The notes below the pieces were generated by a model. That model worked only from the letters and a program-made list of their open reading frames with translations, was not told where the DNA came from and did no database searches. The position numbers and the translations under genes are program-made. Positions 1 through 8,058 of a stretch of DNA of 64,000 nt are shown piece by piece. The DNA comes from Streptomyces sp. 1-11 (lineage in GTDB: Bacteria > Actinomycetota > Actinomycetes > Streptomycetales > Streptomycetaceae): assembly GCF_007176755.1 (NCBI RefSeq), contig NZ_BJTV01000023.1:1-64000 (forward strand), given 5' to 3'. Each line of letters opens with the position of its first letter. Positions within the stretch are counted from its first letter, which is position 1.

Positions 1-363
1 GGGCACGACGTTCTCCCCGTCCACCTCGACCACCGCGTCCGGCGCGGCCCGCAGCGCGGTGTGCAGCACCGCCCGGTCCTCGGTGACGTTGATCCGCTCA
101 CCACGGAACATGGCGTCCCGCAGCGTGAACACCCCGGTGGCCGCGGCGAGTTCCTGGAGCAGGGCCAGGGTCTCGTCGGTGATCAGGTGCTTGCTGTAGT
201 CGATGTGCAGGTCGCCGACCCGGACGACGTAGCGCTCGGCGCGGCCGGGGTCCGCCGCGAACAGCTCGCGCAGCGAAGGCCGGCCCGCTGCCCTGTGGTC
301 CTCGAGCGCCGTCCACTCGGGGCGGCGGGTGAGCTCGGGAAGATCTGACGGTGCGTCGGACAT
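1..363 (-). CDS. pgi: Glucose-6-phosphate isomerase, N-terminal part (runs off left edge)
   Basis: The first 121 residues are present and the gene continues leftwards out of the window. The enzyme interconverts glucose-6-phosphate and fructose-6-phosphate in the cytoplasm. Family marks visible are VDYSKHLITDETL-like text (here HIDYSKHLITDETL), FRGERINVTEDRAVLH and the following ALR, all typical of the N-terminal half of Pgi. The ATG lies one base after the opcA stop codon, so it is the last visible gene of the tkt-tal-zwf-opcA-pgi operon and feeds the oxidative pentose phosphate branch. The start was chosen because it directly follows the opcA stop. The catalytic C-terminal half cannot be seen, so integrity is unknown. 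Confidence 0.93.
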   Translation of the reverse strand, partial: MSDAPSDLPELTRRPEWTALEDHRAAGRPSLRELFAADPGRAERYVVRVGDLHIDYSKHLITDETLALLQELAAATGVFTLRDAMFRGERINVTEDRAVLHTALRAAPDAVVEVDGENVVP

Positions 364-364
364 G

Positions 365-1291
365 TCAGGCGTGCTCCTTGGTGGCCTCGCCCCTGAGGGC
401 GGCGGCGTACATCTCGTCGGCGTCGAGGCGGCGCAGCTCCTCGGCGATGAGTTCGGAGGTGGGGCGGACCTTCAGGGCCAGGGTGCGCGGCGGCTGCCCC
501 GGCAGGGTCAGCGTCGCCAGGGGCCCTTCGGGGCGGTCGATGACGATCTCGCCGTTCTCGGTGCCGAGCCGGACCGCGGTGACCACCGGACCGGGCGTGA
601 CCACCCGGTCGACCGGCACGTTCAGCCGGGCCTCCAGCCAGCGGGAGAGGAGCTCCGCACTGGGGTTCTCCTGCTCGGCCTCGACGGCCGCCGAGGTCAC
701 CTTCACCCGTGCCTGGTCGAGCGCGGCCGCCAGCATGGAACGCCACGGCGTGAGCCGGGTCCAGGCCAGGTCGGTGTCGCCGGGCGCGTAGTGGCGGACC
801 CGGGTCTCCAGGACCTCCAGCGGACGCTCGACGGCGTACAGGTCGGTGATCCGGCGCTGGGCCAGCGTGCCGAGCGGGTCCTTGGAGGGGTTGTCGGGCG
901 CCTCCACCGGCCACCACACGACGACCGGGGCGTCGGGCAGCAGCAGCGGCAGCACCACCGAGTCGGCGTGGTCGGACACCTCGCCGTAGGTGCGCAGCAC
1001 CACCGTCTCGCCGGTGCCGGCCTCGGAGCCGACCCGGACCTCGGCGTCCAGCCGGGACGCGGTGCGGTCGCGCAGGGTGCGGGCGTGCCGCTTGATGACG
1101 ACCAGGGTGCGCGAGGGGTGCTCGTGCGAGGCCTCCTCGGCGGCCCGCAGCGAGTCGTAGGCGTTCTCCTCGTCCGTGACGATGACCATCGTCAGGACCA
1201 TGCCCACGGCCGGGGTGCCGATGGCCCGGCGGCCCTGCACCAGAGCCTTGTTGATCTTGCTTGCCGTGGTGTCGGTCAGGTCGATCTTCAT
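365..1291 (-). CDS. opcA: Glucose-6-phosphate dehydrogenase assembly protein OpcA
   Basis: A 308-residue soluble protein beginning MKIDLTDTTASKINKAL, the usual OpcA start. OpcA proteins of actinobacteria and cyanobacteria activate or assemble glucose-6-phosphate dehydrogenase. The region VVVWWPVEAPDNPSKDPLG and the following LAQRRITD is characteristic of the family, and the length is normal. Its ATG overlaps the zwf stop in an ATGA arrangement (1288-1291), which implies translational coupling with its enzyme partner. No unusual residues were noted. Identity rests on sequence recognition plus the tight zwf linkage. Confidence 0.93.
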   Translation of the reverse strand: MKIDLTDTTASKINKALVQGRRAIGTPAVGMVLTMVIVTDEENAYDSLRAAEEASHEHPSRTLVVIKRHARTLRDRTASRLDAEVRVGSEAGTGETVVLRTYGEVSDHADSVVLPLLLPDAPVVVWWPVEAPDNPSKDPLGTLAQRRITDLYAVERPLEVLETRVRHYAPGDTDLAWTRLTPWRSMLAAALDQARVKVTSAAVEAEQENPSAELLSRWLEARLNVPVDRVVTPGPVVTAVRLGTENGEIVIDRPEGPLATLTLPGQPPRTLALKVRPTSELIAEELRRLDADEMYAAALRGEATKEHA

Positions 1292-2886
1292 GGCCTGCGC
1301 CAGCTCCGTCCGTCTCGTGCGAGCATCTCGTTCGCTTCCTCCGGCCCCCAGGTACCCGCCGGGTACTGGGCCGGCCTGCCGTGCCCGGACCAGTACTCCT
1401 CGATCGGGTCGAGGATCTTCCAGGACTCCTCCACCTCCTGGTGGCGGGGGAAGAGGTTGGCGTCGCCGAGCAGCACGTCCAGGATGAGCCGCTCGTACGC
1501 CTCCGGGCTGGACTCCGTGAACGACTCGCCGTAGGCGAAGTCCATGGACACGTCCCGGATCTCCATCGAGGTGCCCGGCACCTTGGAGCCGAACCGCACG
1601 GTCATGCCCTCGTCCGGCTGGACGCGGATCACGATGGCGTTCGAGCCCAGTTCCTCGGTGGCGGTGGAGTCGAACGGGGAGTGCGGGGCGCGCTTGAAGA
1701 CCACCGCGATCTCGGTGACCCGGCGGCCGAGCCGCTTGCCGGTGCGCAGGTAGAACGGGACGCCCGCCCAGCGGCGGTTGTCGATGCCGAGCTTGACCGC
1801 GGCGAAGGTGTCGGTCTTCGACTTGGAGTCGATGCCGTCCTCCTGGAGGTACCCGACGACCTTCTCGCCGCCCTGCCAGCCGGACGCGTACTGCCCGCGC
1901 ACGGTGTGCCGGCCGAGGTCCTCCGGCAGCCGCACCGACTTCAGCACCTTCAGCTTCTCGGTGAGCAGCGCCTCCGCGTCGAACGCGATGGGCTCCTCCA
2001 TGGCGGTGAGCGCCATGAGCTGCAGCAGGTGGTTCTGGATGACGTCACGAGCCGCGCCGATGCCGTCGTAGTAGCCGGCGCGGCCGCCGATGCCGATGTC
2101 CTCGGCCATCGTGATCTGCACGTGGTCGACGTAACTGCGGTTCCAGATCGGCTCGTACATCTGGTTGGCGAAGCGCAGCGCCAGGATGTTCTGGACGGTC
2201 TCCTTGCCGAGGTAGTGGTCGATCCGGAACACCTGGTCCGGCTCGAACACGTCGTGCACGATCGCGTTGAGCTCGCGGGCGCTGGTCAGGTCGTGGCCGA
2301 AGGGCTTCTCGATGACCGCGCGCCGCCAGGCGCCCTGCGGCGGGGAGGCCAGGCCGTGCTTCTTGAGCTGCTGGACGACCTTGGGGAAGAACTTCGGCGG
2401 CACCGACAGGTAGAAGGCGAAGTTGCCGCCGGTGCCCCGGGAGGCGTCGAGTTCCTCGACGGCGTCCTTGAGCTGCTTGAACGCGGTGTCGTCGTCGAAG
2501 TCGCCGGGGATGAACCGCATGCCCTCGGAGAGCTGCTGCCAGACCTCCTCGCGGAACGGGGTGCGTGAGTGCTCGCGCACCGCGTCGTGCACGACCTGCG
2601 CGAAGTCCTGGTCCTCCCAGTCCCGGCGGGCGAAGCCGACGAGGGAGAAGCCGGGCGGCAGCAGACCGCGGTTGGCCAGGTCGTAGACGGCCGGCATCAG
2701 CTTCTTGCGGGACAGGTCGCCGGTCACGCCGAAGATGACCAGGCCTGAGGGGCCCGCGATGCGGGGCAGCCGGCGGTCGCCGGCGTCCCGCAGCGGGTTC
2801 ACCCAGTCGGCGGCCGGGCCGACCGGGACGCGCACGTCCGCGGACGCGGCCGGCTTCTCCGGCTGCTGGGTGTTGGTCGTCATCAC
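1288..2886 (-). CDS. zwf: Glucose-6-phosphate 1-dehydrogenase
   Basis: Oxidises glucose-6-phosphate to 6-phosphogluconolactone with NADP, the first step of the oxidative pentose phosphate pathway. The N-terminal nucleotide-binding segment IFGVTGDLSRKKLMPA and the active-site signature RIDHYLGKE are intact, and 532 residues is normal for the actinobacterial form. Two adjacent starts are possible, GTG at 2886 or ATG at 2883; both lie 7-10 bases after a GGGAG ribosome-binding site inside the end of tal, and the GTG gives a GTGA overlap with the tal stop. It is followed by opcA with a 4-base overlap. Confidence 0.95.
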   Translation of the reverse strand: MMTTNTQQPEKPAASADVRVPVGPAADWVNPLRDAGDRRLPRIAGPSGLVIFGVTGDLSRKKLMPAVYDLANRGLLPPGFSLVGFARRDWEDQDFAQVVHDAVREHSRTPFREEVWQQLSEGMRFIPGDFDDDTAFKQLKDAVEELDASRGTGGNFAFYLSVPPKFFPKVVQQLKKHGLASPPQGAWRRAVIEKPFGHDLTSARELNAIVHDVFEPDQVFRIDHYLGKETVQNILALRFANQMYEPIWNRSYVDHVQITMAEDIGIGGRAGYYDGIGAARDVIQNHLLQLMALTAMEEPIAFDAEALLTEKLKVLKSVRLPEDLGRHTVRGQYASGWQGGEKVVGYLQEDGIDSKSKTDTFAAVKLGIDNRRWAGVPFYLRTGKRLGRRVTEIAVVFKRAPHSPFDSTATEELGSNAIVIRVQPDEGMTVRFGSKVPGTSMEIRDVSMDFAYGESFTESSPEAYERLILDVLLGDANLFPRHQEVEESWKILDPIEEYWSGHGRPAQYPAGTWGPEEANEMLARDGRSWRRP

Positions 2887-4016
2887 GCGTCAACTCCCTT
2901 GTTCTTCAACGACTCGGTGACGGCGTCCAGCAGCTCCTGCCAGGCCGTCTCGAACTTGGCGACGCCCTCGTCCTCGAGCTGCTGGACGACCTCGTCGTAG
3001 GAGACGCCGAGCCGCTCGACGGCCGCGAGGTCCGCGCGGGCCTGCTCGTATCCCCCGGTCACCGTGTCACCGGTGATCTCGCCGTGGTCGGCGGTGGCCT
3101 TCAAGGTGGCCTCCGGCATGGTGTTGACGGTGCCGGGGGCGACCAGCTCGTCGACGTACAGCGTGTCCTTGTACGCGGGGTCCTTGACCCCGGTGGAGGC
3201 CCACAGCGGCCGCTGCTTGTTGGCCCGGCCGCCGGCGAGCGCCTGCCAGCGCGCGGAGCCGAACACCTCCTCGTAGGCCTCGTAGGCGAGCCGCGCGTTG
3301 GCGAGGGCTGCCCGGCCCTTGAGCGCGAGGGCCTCGTCGGTGCCCAGCGCGGTCAGCCGCTTGTCGATCTCGCTGTCCACGCGGGAGACGAAGAAGGACG
3401 CCACCGAGTGGATCTTCGACAGGTCCAGACCCCGCTCCGCGGCCTTCTCCAGGCCGGCCAGGTAGGCGGCCATGACCTCGCGGTAGCGCTCCAGCGAGAA
3501 GATCAGCGTCACGTTGACGCTGATGCCCAGGCCGATGACCTCGGTGATCGCCGGCAGGCCCGCCCGGGTCGCCGGGATCTTGATCATCACGTTGGGGCGG
3601 TCGACCAGCCAGGCGAGCTGCTTGGCCTCGGCGACCGTGGCCTCGGTGTTGTGCGCGAGCCGCGGGTCGACCTCGATGGAGACCCGGCCGTCACGCCCGT
3701 CCGAGGCGGTGTACACGCCGTGCAGGATGTCGGCGGCCGCCCGTACGTCGGCGGTCGTCATCATCCGCACGGCCTCCTCGACCGTCACACCCCGCACCGC
3801 GAGGTCGGCGAGCTGCTCCTCGTAGCCCTCGCCGGAGCCTATGGCCGCCTGGAAGATCGAGGGGTTGGTGGTGACGCCGACGACGCCGCCGCCGTCCACG
3901 AGAGCGGCCAGGCCGCCCGAGGTGATCCGGCTGCGCGACAGGTCGTCCAGCCAGACCGACACCCCCTCGTCGGCGAGGCGCTTGAGGGCTCCCGGGGTGG
4001 CGATTGCTTCGGTCAC
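2883..4016 (-). CDS. tal: Transaldolase
   Basis: Transfers a dihydroxyacetone unit between sugar phosphates in the non-oxidative pentose phosphate pathway. The 377-residue length fits the actinobacterial class. The Schiff-base lysine lies in VMIKIPAT, and the N-terminal WLDDLSRSRI and TTNPSIF motifs are intact. It lies 28 bases downstream of tkt and overlaps the start of zwf, so it belongs to the same operon. The chosen ATG (MTEAIATPGALKRL) follows an AAAGAAGATC-type purine stretch about 8 bases upstream. Confidence 0.95.
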   Translation of the reverse strand: MTEAIATPGALKRLADEGVSVWLDDLSRSRITSGGLAALVDGGGVVGVTTNPSIFQAAIGSGEGYEEQLADLAVRGVTVEEAVRMMTTADVRAAADILHGVYTASDGRDGRVSIEVDPRLAHNTEATVAEAKQLAWLVDRPNVMIKIPATRAGLPAITEVIGLGISVNVTLIFSLERYREVMAAYLAGLEKAAERGLDLSKIHSVASFFVSRVDSEIDKRLTALGTDEALALKGRAALANARLAYEAYEEVFGSARWQALAGGRANKQRPLWASTGVKDPAYKDTLYVDELVAPGTVNTMPEATLKATADHGEITGDTVTGGYEQARADLAAVERLGVSYDEVVQQLEDEGVAKFETAWQELLDAVTESLKNKGVDA

Positions 4017-4044
4017 AGTGATCTTCTTTCCTATCGCGTCGGTA

Positions 4045-6120
4045 TCAGGCGTGCGCGGCGGCCAGCGATTCGCGGGCGGCGGCGACGACGTTCTCGGGGG
4101 TGAAGCCGAACTCGGCGAACAGCGTGGCCGCGTCGGCGGAGGCGCCGAAGTGCTCCAGGGAGACGATCCGGCCGGCGTCGCCCACGAACCGGTACCAGGT
4201 CAGGCCGATGCCCGCCTCGACGGCGACACGGGCCTTCACGGACGGCGGCAGCACCCGCTCACGGTAGGCGCGCGGCTGCTCCTCGAACCACTCCACGGAC
4301 GGCATGGACACCACACGTGTGCCGGTCCCCTCGGCCTCCAGCAGATCCCGGGCGGCGACGGCGAGCTGCACCTCGGAGCCGGTCGCGATGATGATCACCT
4401 CCGGGGTCTCGGTGGACGACTCGCGCAGCACGTAGCCGCCCTTGGCCGCGTCCTCGTTCGGCGCGTAGGCCGGCACGCCCTGGCGGGTGAGAGCGAGTCC
4501 GTGCGGGGCGGGGTCGGTGGCGTGCCTCTTCAGGATCTCGGCCCAGGCGATGGCGGTCTCGTTGGCGTCCGCCGGGCGGACGACGTTCAGGCCCGGGATC
4601 GCGCGCAGCGAGGCCAGGTGCTCGACCGGCTGGTGGGTCGGGCCGTCCTCGCCGAGACCGACGGAGTCGTGCGTCCAGATGTACGTCACCGGCAGCTGCA
4701 TCAGCGCCGACATCCGCACGGCGTTGCGCATGTAGTCGGAGAACACCAGGAAGGTGCCGCCGTAGACGCGGGTGTTGCCGTGCAGGGCGATGCCGTTCAT
4801 CTCCGCGGCCATCGAGAACTCGCGGATGCCGAAGTGCACGGTACGGCCGTACGGGTCGGCCCCGGGCAGCGGGTTGCCGGCGGGCAGGAAGGAGCTGCCC
4901 TTGTCGATGGTGGTGTTGTTCGACCCGGCGAGGTCGGCGGAGCCGCCCCACAGCTCGGGGATCACCGGGCCGAGCGCCTGCAGCACCTTGCCGGAGGCGG
5001 CGCGGGTGGCGACGGACTTGCCCTCCTCGAACACCGGCAGCGCGTCCTGCCAGCCCTCGGGCAGCTCGCCCTTGCTGATCCGGTCGAACGACCGCGCCCG
5101 CTCGGGGTTCGCGGTCCGCCACTCGGCGATCCGCTTGTCCCAGGCCGCGTGCGCCTCGGCGCCCCGGTCCAGGGCCCGCCGGGCGTGGTCCAGGACCTCG
5201 TCGGCGACCTCGAAGGTCCGCTCCGGGTCGAAGCCGAGGAGGCGCTTGGTGGCGGCGATCTCGTCCTCGCCGAGCGCGGAGCCGTGGGAGGCCTCGGTGT
5301 TCCGGGCGTTCGGGGCCGGCCAGGCGATGACCGTGCGCAGGGCGATGATGGAGGGCCGTCCGGTCTCGGCCCGCGCGTCCTCGAGCGCGGCGTGCAGCGC
5401 CGGGACGTCGACGTCGCCGTCCGCGGTGGGCGCGACGCGCTGGGTGTGCCAGCCGTAGGCCTCGTACCGCTTCAGCACGTCCTCGGAGAACGCGGTGGCG
5501 GTGTCGCCCTCGATGGAGATGTGGTTGTCGTCGTAGACGAAGACCAGGTTGCCGAGCTTCTGGTGACCCGCGAGCGAGGAGGCCTCGGCGGAGACGCCCT
5601 CCTCCAGGTCGCCGTCGGAGACGATCGCCCAGACGGTGTGGTCGAAGGGGGACTCGCCCTGCGGGGCGTCCGGGTCGAACAGGCCGCGCTCGTAACGGGC
5701 GGCCATCGCCATGCCGACCGCGTTGGCCACGCCCTGGCCCAGCGGGCCGGTCGTGGTCTCCACGCCGGCGGTGTGGCCGTACTCCGGGTGACCGGGCGTC
5801 TTCGAGCCGTGGGTGCGGAACGCCTTCAGATCGTCCAGCTCCAGCTCGTACCCGGCGAGGAAGAGCTGCGTGTAGAGGGTGAGCGAGGTGTGGCCGGGAG
5901 AGAGGACGAAGCGGTCACGGCCGGTCCACTCGGGATCGGCCGGGTCATGCCTCATCACCTTCTGAAAGATCGTGTACGCGACGGGCGCGAGGCTCATCGC
6001 GGTGCCCGGGTGGCCGTTGCCGACCTTCTGCACCGCGTCGGCGGCGAGAAGTCGGGCGGTGTCCACGGCACGCCGGTCGAGGTCGGTCCACTCGAAGCTG
6101 TCGGGTGTCTGCGTGCTCAT
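4045..6120 (-). CDS. tkt: Transketolase
   Basis: A 691-residue thiamine-diphosphate enzyme that moves two-carbon units between sugar phosphates. Visible family motifs are GNGHPGTAMS near the N-terminus, the ThDP/Mg motif VSDGDLEEG, and the C-terminal-half text DSVGLGEDGPTHQPVEHL with its catalytic-site histidines. An in-frame ATG lies seven codons upstream at 6141, but MSTQTPDSF at 6120 follows a GAGG about 11 bases away and matches usual transketolase N-termini. It is the first gene of the operon; the preceding 144-base gap holds an AT-rich palindrome (6174-6188). Confidence 0.95.
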   Translation of the reverse strand: MSTQTPDSFEWTDLDRRAVDTARLLAADAVQKVGNGHPGTAMSLAPVAYTIFQKVMRHDPADPEWTGRDRFVLSPGHTSLTLYTQLFLAGYELELDDLKAFRTHGSKTPGHPEYGHTAGVETTTGPLGQGVANAVGMAMAARYERGLFDPDAPQGESPFDHTVWAIVSDGDLEEGVSAEASSLAGHQKLGNLVFVYDDNHISIEGDTATAFSEDVLKRYEAYGWHTQRVAPTADGDVDVPALHAALEDARAETGRPSIIALRTVIAWPAPNARNTEASHGSALGEDEIAATKRLLGFDPERTFEVADEVLDHARRALDRGAEAHAAWDKRIAEWRTANPERARSFDRISKGELPEGWQDALPVFEEGKSVATRAASGKVLQALGPVIPELWGGSADLAGSNNTTIDKGSSFLPAGNPLPGADPYGRTVHFGIREFSMAAEMNGIALHGNTRVYGGTFLVFSDYMRNAVRMSALMQLPVTYIWTHDSVGLGEDGPTHQPVEHLASLRAIPGLNVVRPADANETAIAWAEILKRHATDPAPHGLALTRQGVPAYAPNEDAAKGGYVLRESSTETPEVIIIATGSEVQLAVAARDLLEAEGTGTRVVSMPSVEWFEEQPRAYRERVLPPSVKARVAVEAGIGLTWYRFVGDAGRIVSLEHFGASADAATLFAEFGFTPENVVAAARESLAAAHA

Positions 6121-6173
6121 CTTCAAGAAGTCCTCGTTCAATGCGTGATTGCTGGCCGGACGCGTTCAAATCT

Positions 6174-6188
6174 AAAAGTCTGACTTTT
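6174..6188. promoter_or_regulatory. AT-rich palindrome AAAAGTC-T-GACTTTT between tkt and the AraC gene
   Basis: A perfect 7+1+7 inverted repeat, AAAAGTCTGACTTTT, stands out in very GC-rich DNA. It lies 54 bases before the tkt start and 76 bases before the divergent AraC-type gene, so it is placed to act as an operator for either promoter. Which regulator binds is unknown. Confidence 0.5.
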
Positions 6189-6264
6189 TCCAAGGAAGGT
6201 CGGGGTGTGCCAGCCTGTGGTGAATCTGGGACAGTGATCGCGAACGGAACGGCACACGGAGCAC

Positions 6265-7170
6265 ATGGCGGACGAAACACCCCGAGCCCGGGACGAGGGC
6301 ACGCGAACCGACGCGATCAGGACCTTCCCCTTCCCGGCCGACCTGGCCCTGGGGGGCGTCGGCATGCAGATCGGCCCCATGGGAGGCGACCGCACCTGGC
6401 ACGCCGACGCCCCGCTGCACCGCGTCCACCGCATCGACTTCCACGTGGTCATGCTCTTCACCGAGGGCCCCGTACGGCACATGATCGACTTCGCCGAGTA
6501 CGAGGCCGGGGCCGGCGATCTGCTGTGGATCCGGCCCGGGCAGGTCCACCGCTTCGCCCGGAGCAGCGAGTACCGCGGAACCGTGCTGACCATGCAACCC
6601 GGCTTCCTGCCCCGCGCCACCGTCGAGGCCACCGGCCTGTACCGCTACGACCTCCCGCCGCTGCTGCGCCCCGGACCGGAACAACTCGCCGCGCTGCGAG
6701 CGGCGCTCGGCCAGCTGCGCCGCGAGTACGAGGACACCGCCACACTGCCGCTCAGCCTGCACACGGCCGTGCTGCGGCACAACCTGACGGCGGTCCTGCT
6801 GCGCCTCGCCCACCTCGCGGCCAGCTCCGCCGAGGCGCCCCGGCGGCCCGCCGACAGCACCTTTACGCTCTTCCGGGACGCGGTCGAGAAGGGCTTCGCC
6901 ACCCAGCACAGCGTCAGCGCCTACGCGGACGCGCTCGGTTACTCCCGCCGGACCCTCGTCCGCGCCGTCCGCGCGGCCACCGGCGAGACGCCGAAGGGGT
7001 TCATCGACAAGCGGGTCGTCCTGGAGGCCAAGCGGCTGCTCGCTCACACGGACCTGCCGATCGGCCGCGTCGGGGTGGCGGTGGGCTTCCCGGACGCCGC
7101 CAACTTCTCCAAGTTCTTCCAGCTCCACACCGGCCTCACCCCGGTGGCCTTCCGGGCCGAGCTGCTCTGA
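6265..7170 (+). CDS. AraC-family transcriptional regulator
   Basis: A 301-residue protein with an N-terminal cupin-like sensor domain (about residues 25-150; contains HMIDFAEYEAGAGDLLWIRPG, typical of AraC_binding proteins) and a C-terminal AraC/XylS double HTH (about 205-300; contains RRTLVRAVRAATGETPKGFI and DAANFSKFFQLHTGLTP). It is divergent from the tkt operon with 144 bases between, so it may regulate that operon or an unlinked target; its ligand cannot be read from sequence. The ATG at 6265 follows ACGGAGC at suitable spacing. Confidence 0.85.
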   Translation: MADETPRARDEGTRTDAIRTFPFPADLALGGVGMQIGPMGGDRTWHADAPLHRVHRIDFHVVMLFTEGPVRHMIDFAEYEAGAGDLLWIRPGQVHRFARSSEYRGTVLTMQPGFLPRATVEATGLYRYDLPPLLRPGPEQLAALRAALGQLRREYEDTATLPLSLHTAVLRHNLTAVLLRLAHLAASSAEAPRRPADSTFTLFRDAVEKGFATQHSVSAYADALGYSRRTLVRAVRAATGETPKGFIDKRVVLEAKRLLAHTDLPIGRVGVAVGFPDAANFSKFFQLHTGLTPVAFRAELL

Positions 7171-7266
7171 CACCGGCACCCCCGCTCACGCCGGGCGCCG
7201 CTGCCGCCGGACGCAACGCCTGCCTAGGATGCCGTGGGAGCCACACGGGAGGGCAGGGGTGAGGAC

Positions 7267-7998
7267 ATGAGCAGTCGGGCCAGGGCGCTGGTGGTGCAGA
7301 ACGGTCCGAACGGCGGGCCGGGCCGGTGGGCCGGCTGGCTGGCCGAGGGCGGCGTCGACGTGGACGTGGTCCGCGCGGACACCGGGCAGGCGCTGCCGGA
7401 CCGGCTGGAGCACGAGGCGCTGATCGTGCTCGGCGGCGGCTACCTGCCCGACGACGACGTCCGGGCGCCCTGGCTCGCGCGGACCCGGGAGCTGATGGGC
7501 CAGGCGCTGGAAGGCGACGTACCGGTCTTCGGGATCTGCCTCGGGGGGCAGATGCTGGCCCATGTGGCGGGCGGCGAGGTGAAGGGCGAGCACGGTGAGC
7601 CCGAGTTCGGCAGCACGGTGCTGACCCTGCTCGCGCCGGCGGCCGAGGACCCGCTCTTCGCCGGGCTGCCCGAGCGCCCCGTGGCGGTCGAGAACCATGT
7701 GGACGCCATCGTCCGGCTGCCCGCCGGGGCGCGTCCGCTGGCGCGCAGCGAGCGCTGTCCCCACCAGGCCTTCCGCTTCGGGCGCTCGGCGTGGGGCGTG
7801 CAGTTCCACCCCGAGGCCGACCCCGAGCAGATCGCGAACTGGCCGGTGGAGCGCCTGTCCCGGCACGGCGTGGACCGGGAGGAACTGCTCCGGGCGGCCC
7901 GGCGGACGGATCCCGCCGCTGCCCCGGTGTGGCGCGAGGTGGCGCTGCGCTTCGCACGGCTGGTGCGCGAGCGCCCCGCGGCGGCCGTGACCGGCTGA
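7267..7998 (+). CDS. Class I glutamine amidotransferase-like protein
   Basis: A 243-residue GATase1-like protein. The nucleophile elbow FGICLGGQMLAH (Cys) and the C-terminal WGVQFHPEADPEQI (His and Glu) form the complete triad of class I amidotransferases. Stand-alone proteins of this type include GMP-synthase-like amidotransferases and gamma-glutamyl hydrolases of amide or polyamine compounds; no partner synthase is adjacent, so the substrate is unknown. The start MSSRARALVV at 7267 is preceded by GAGGAC and was preferred to an in-frame ATG 33 bases upstream. It is convergent with the GH16 gene across a strong hairpin. Confidence 0.8.
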   Translation: MSSRARALVVQNGPNGGPGRWAGWLAEGGVDVDVVRADTGQALPDRLEHEALIVLGGGYLPDDDVRAPWLARTRELMGQALEGDVPVFGICLGGQMLAHVAGGEVKGEHGEPEFGSTVLTLLAPAAEDPLFAGLPERPVAVENHVDAIVRLPAGARPLARSERCPHQAFRFGRSAWGVQFHPEADPEQIANWPVERLSRHGVDREELLRAARRTDPAAAPVWREVALRFARLVRERPAAAVTG

Positions 7999-8004
7999 CG
8001 GAGC

Positions 8005-8037
8005 CGGGCCCGTGACCGGCGTGCGGTCACGGGCCCG
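8005..8037. terminator. Bidirectional hairpin between convergent genes
   Basis: A 13-base-pair perfect stem (8005-8017 with 8025-8037) and a 7-base loop lie between the convergent amidotransferase-like and GH16 genes. A third copy of the arm GGGCCCGTGACCGG follows at about 8046-8059. It has no clear U-tract, as is common for GC-rich Streptomyces terminators. Confidence 0.7.
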
Positions 8038-8058
8038 GGCCGGCGGGCCCGTGACCGG

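Noticed and set aside
3841..6183. A 780-codon frame antisense to transketolase
   Set aside because: It is a mirror of the tkt gene with no recognisable domain and an unnatural Val/Gly/Arg-rich composition.
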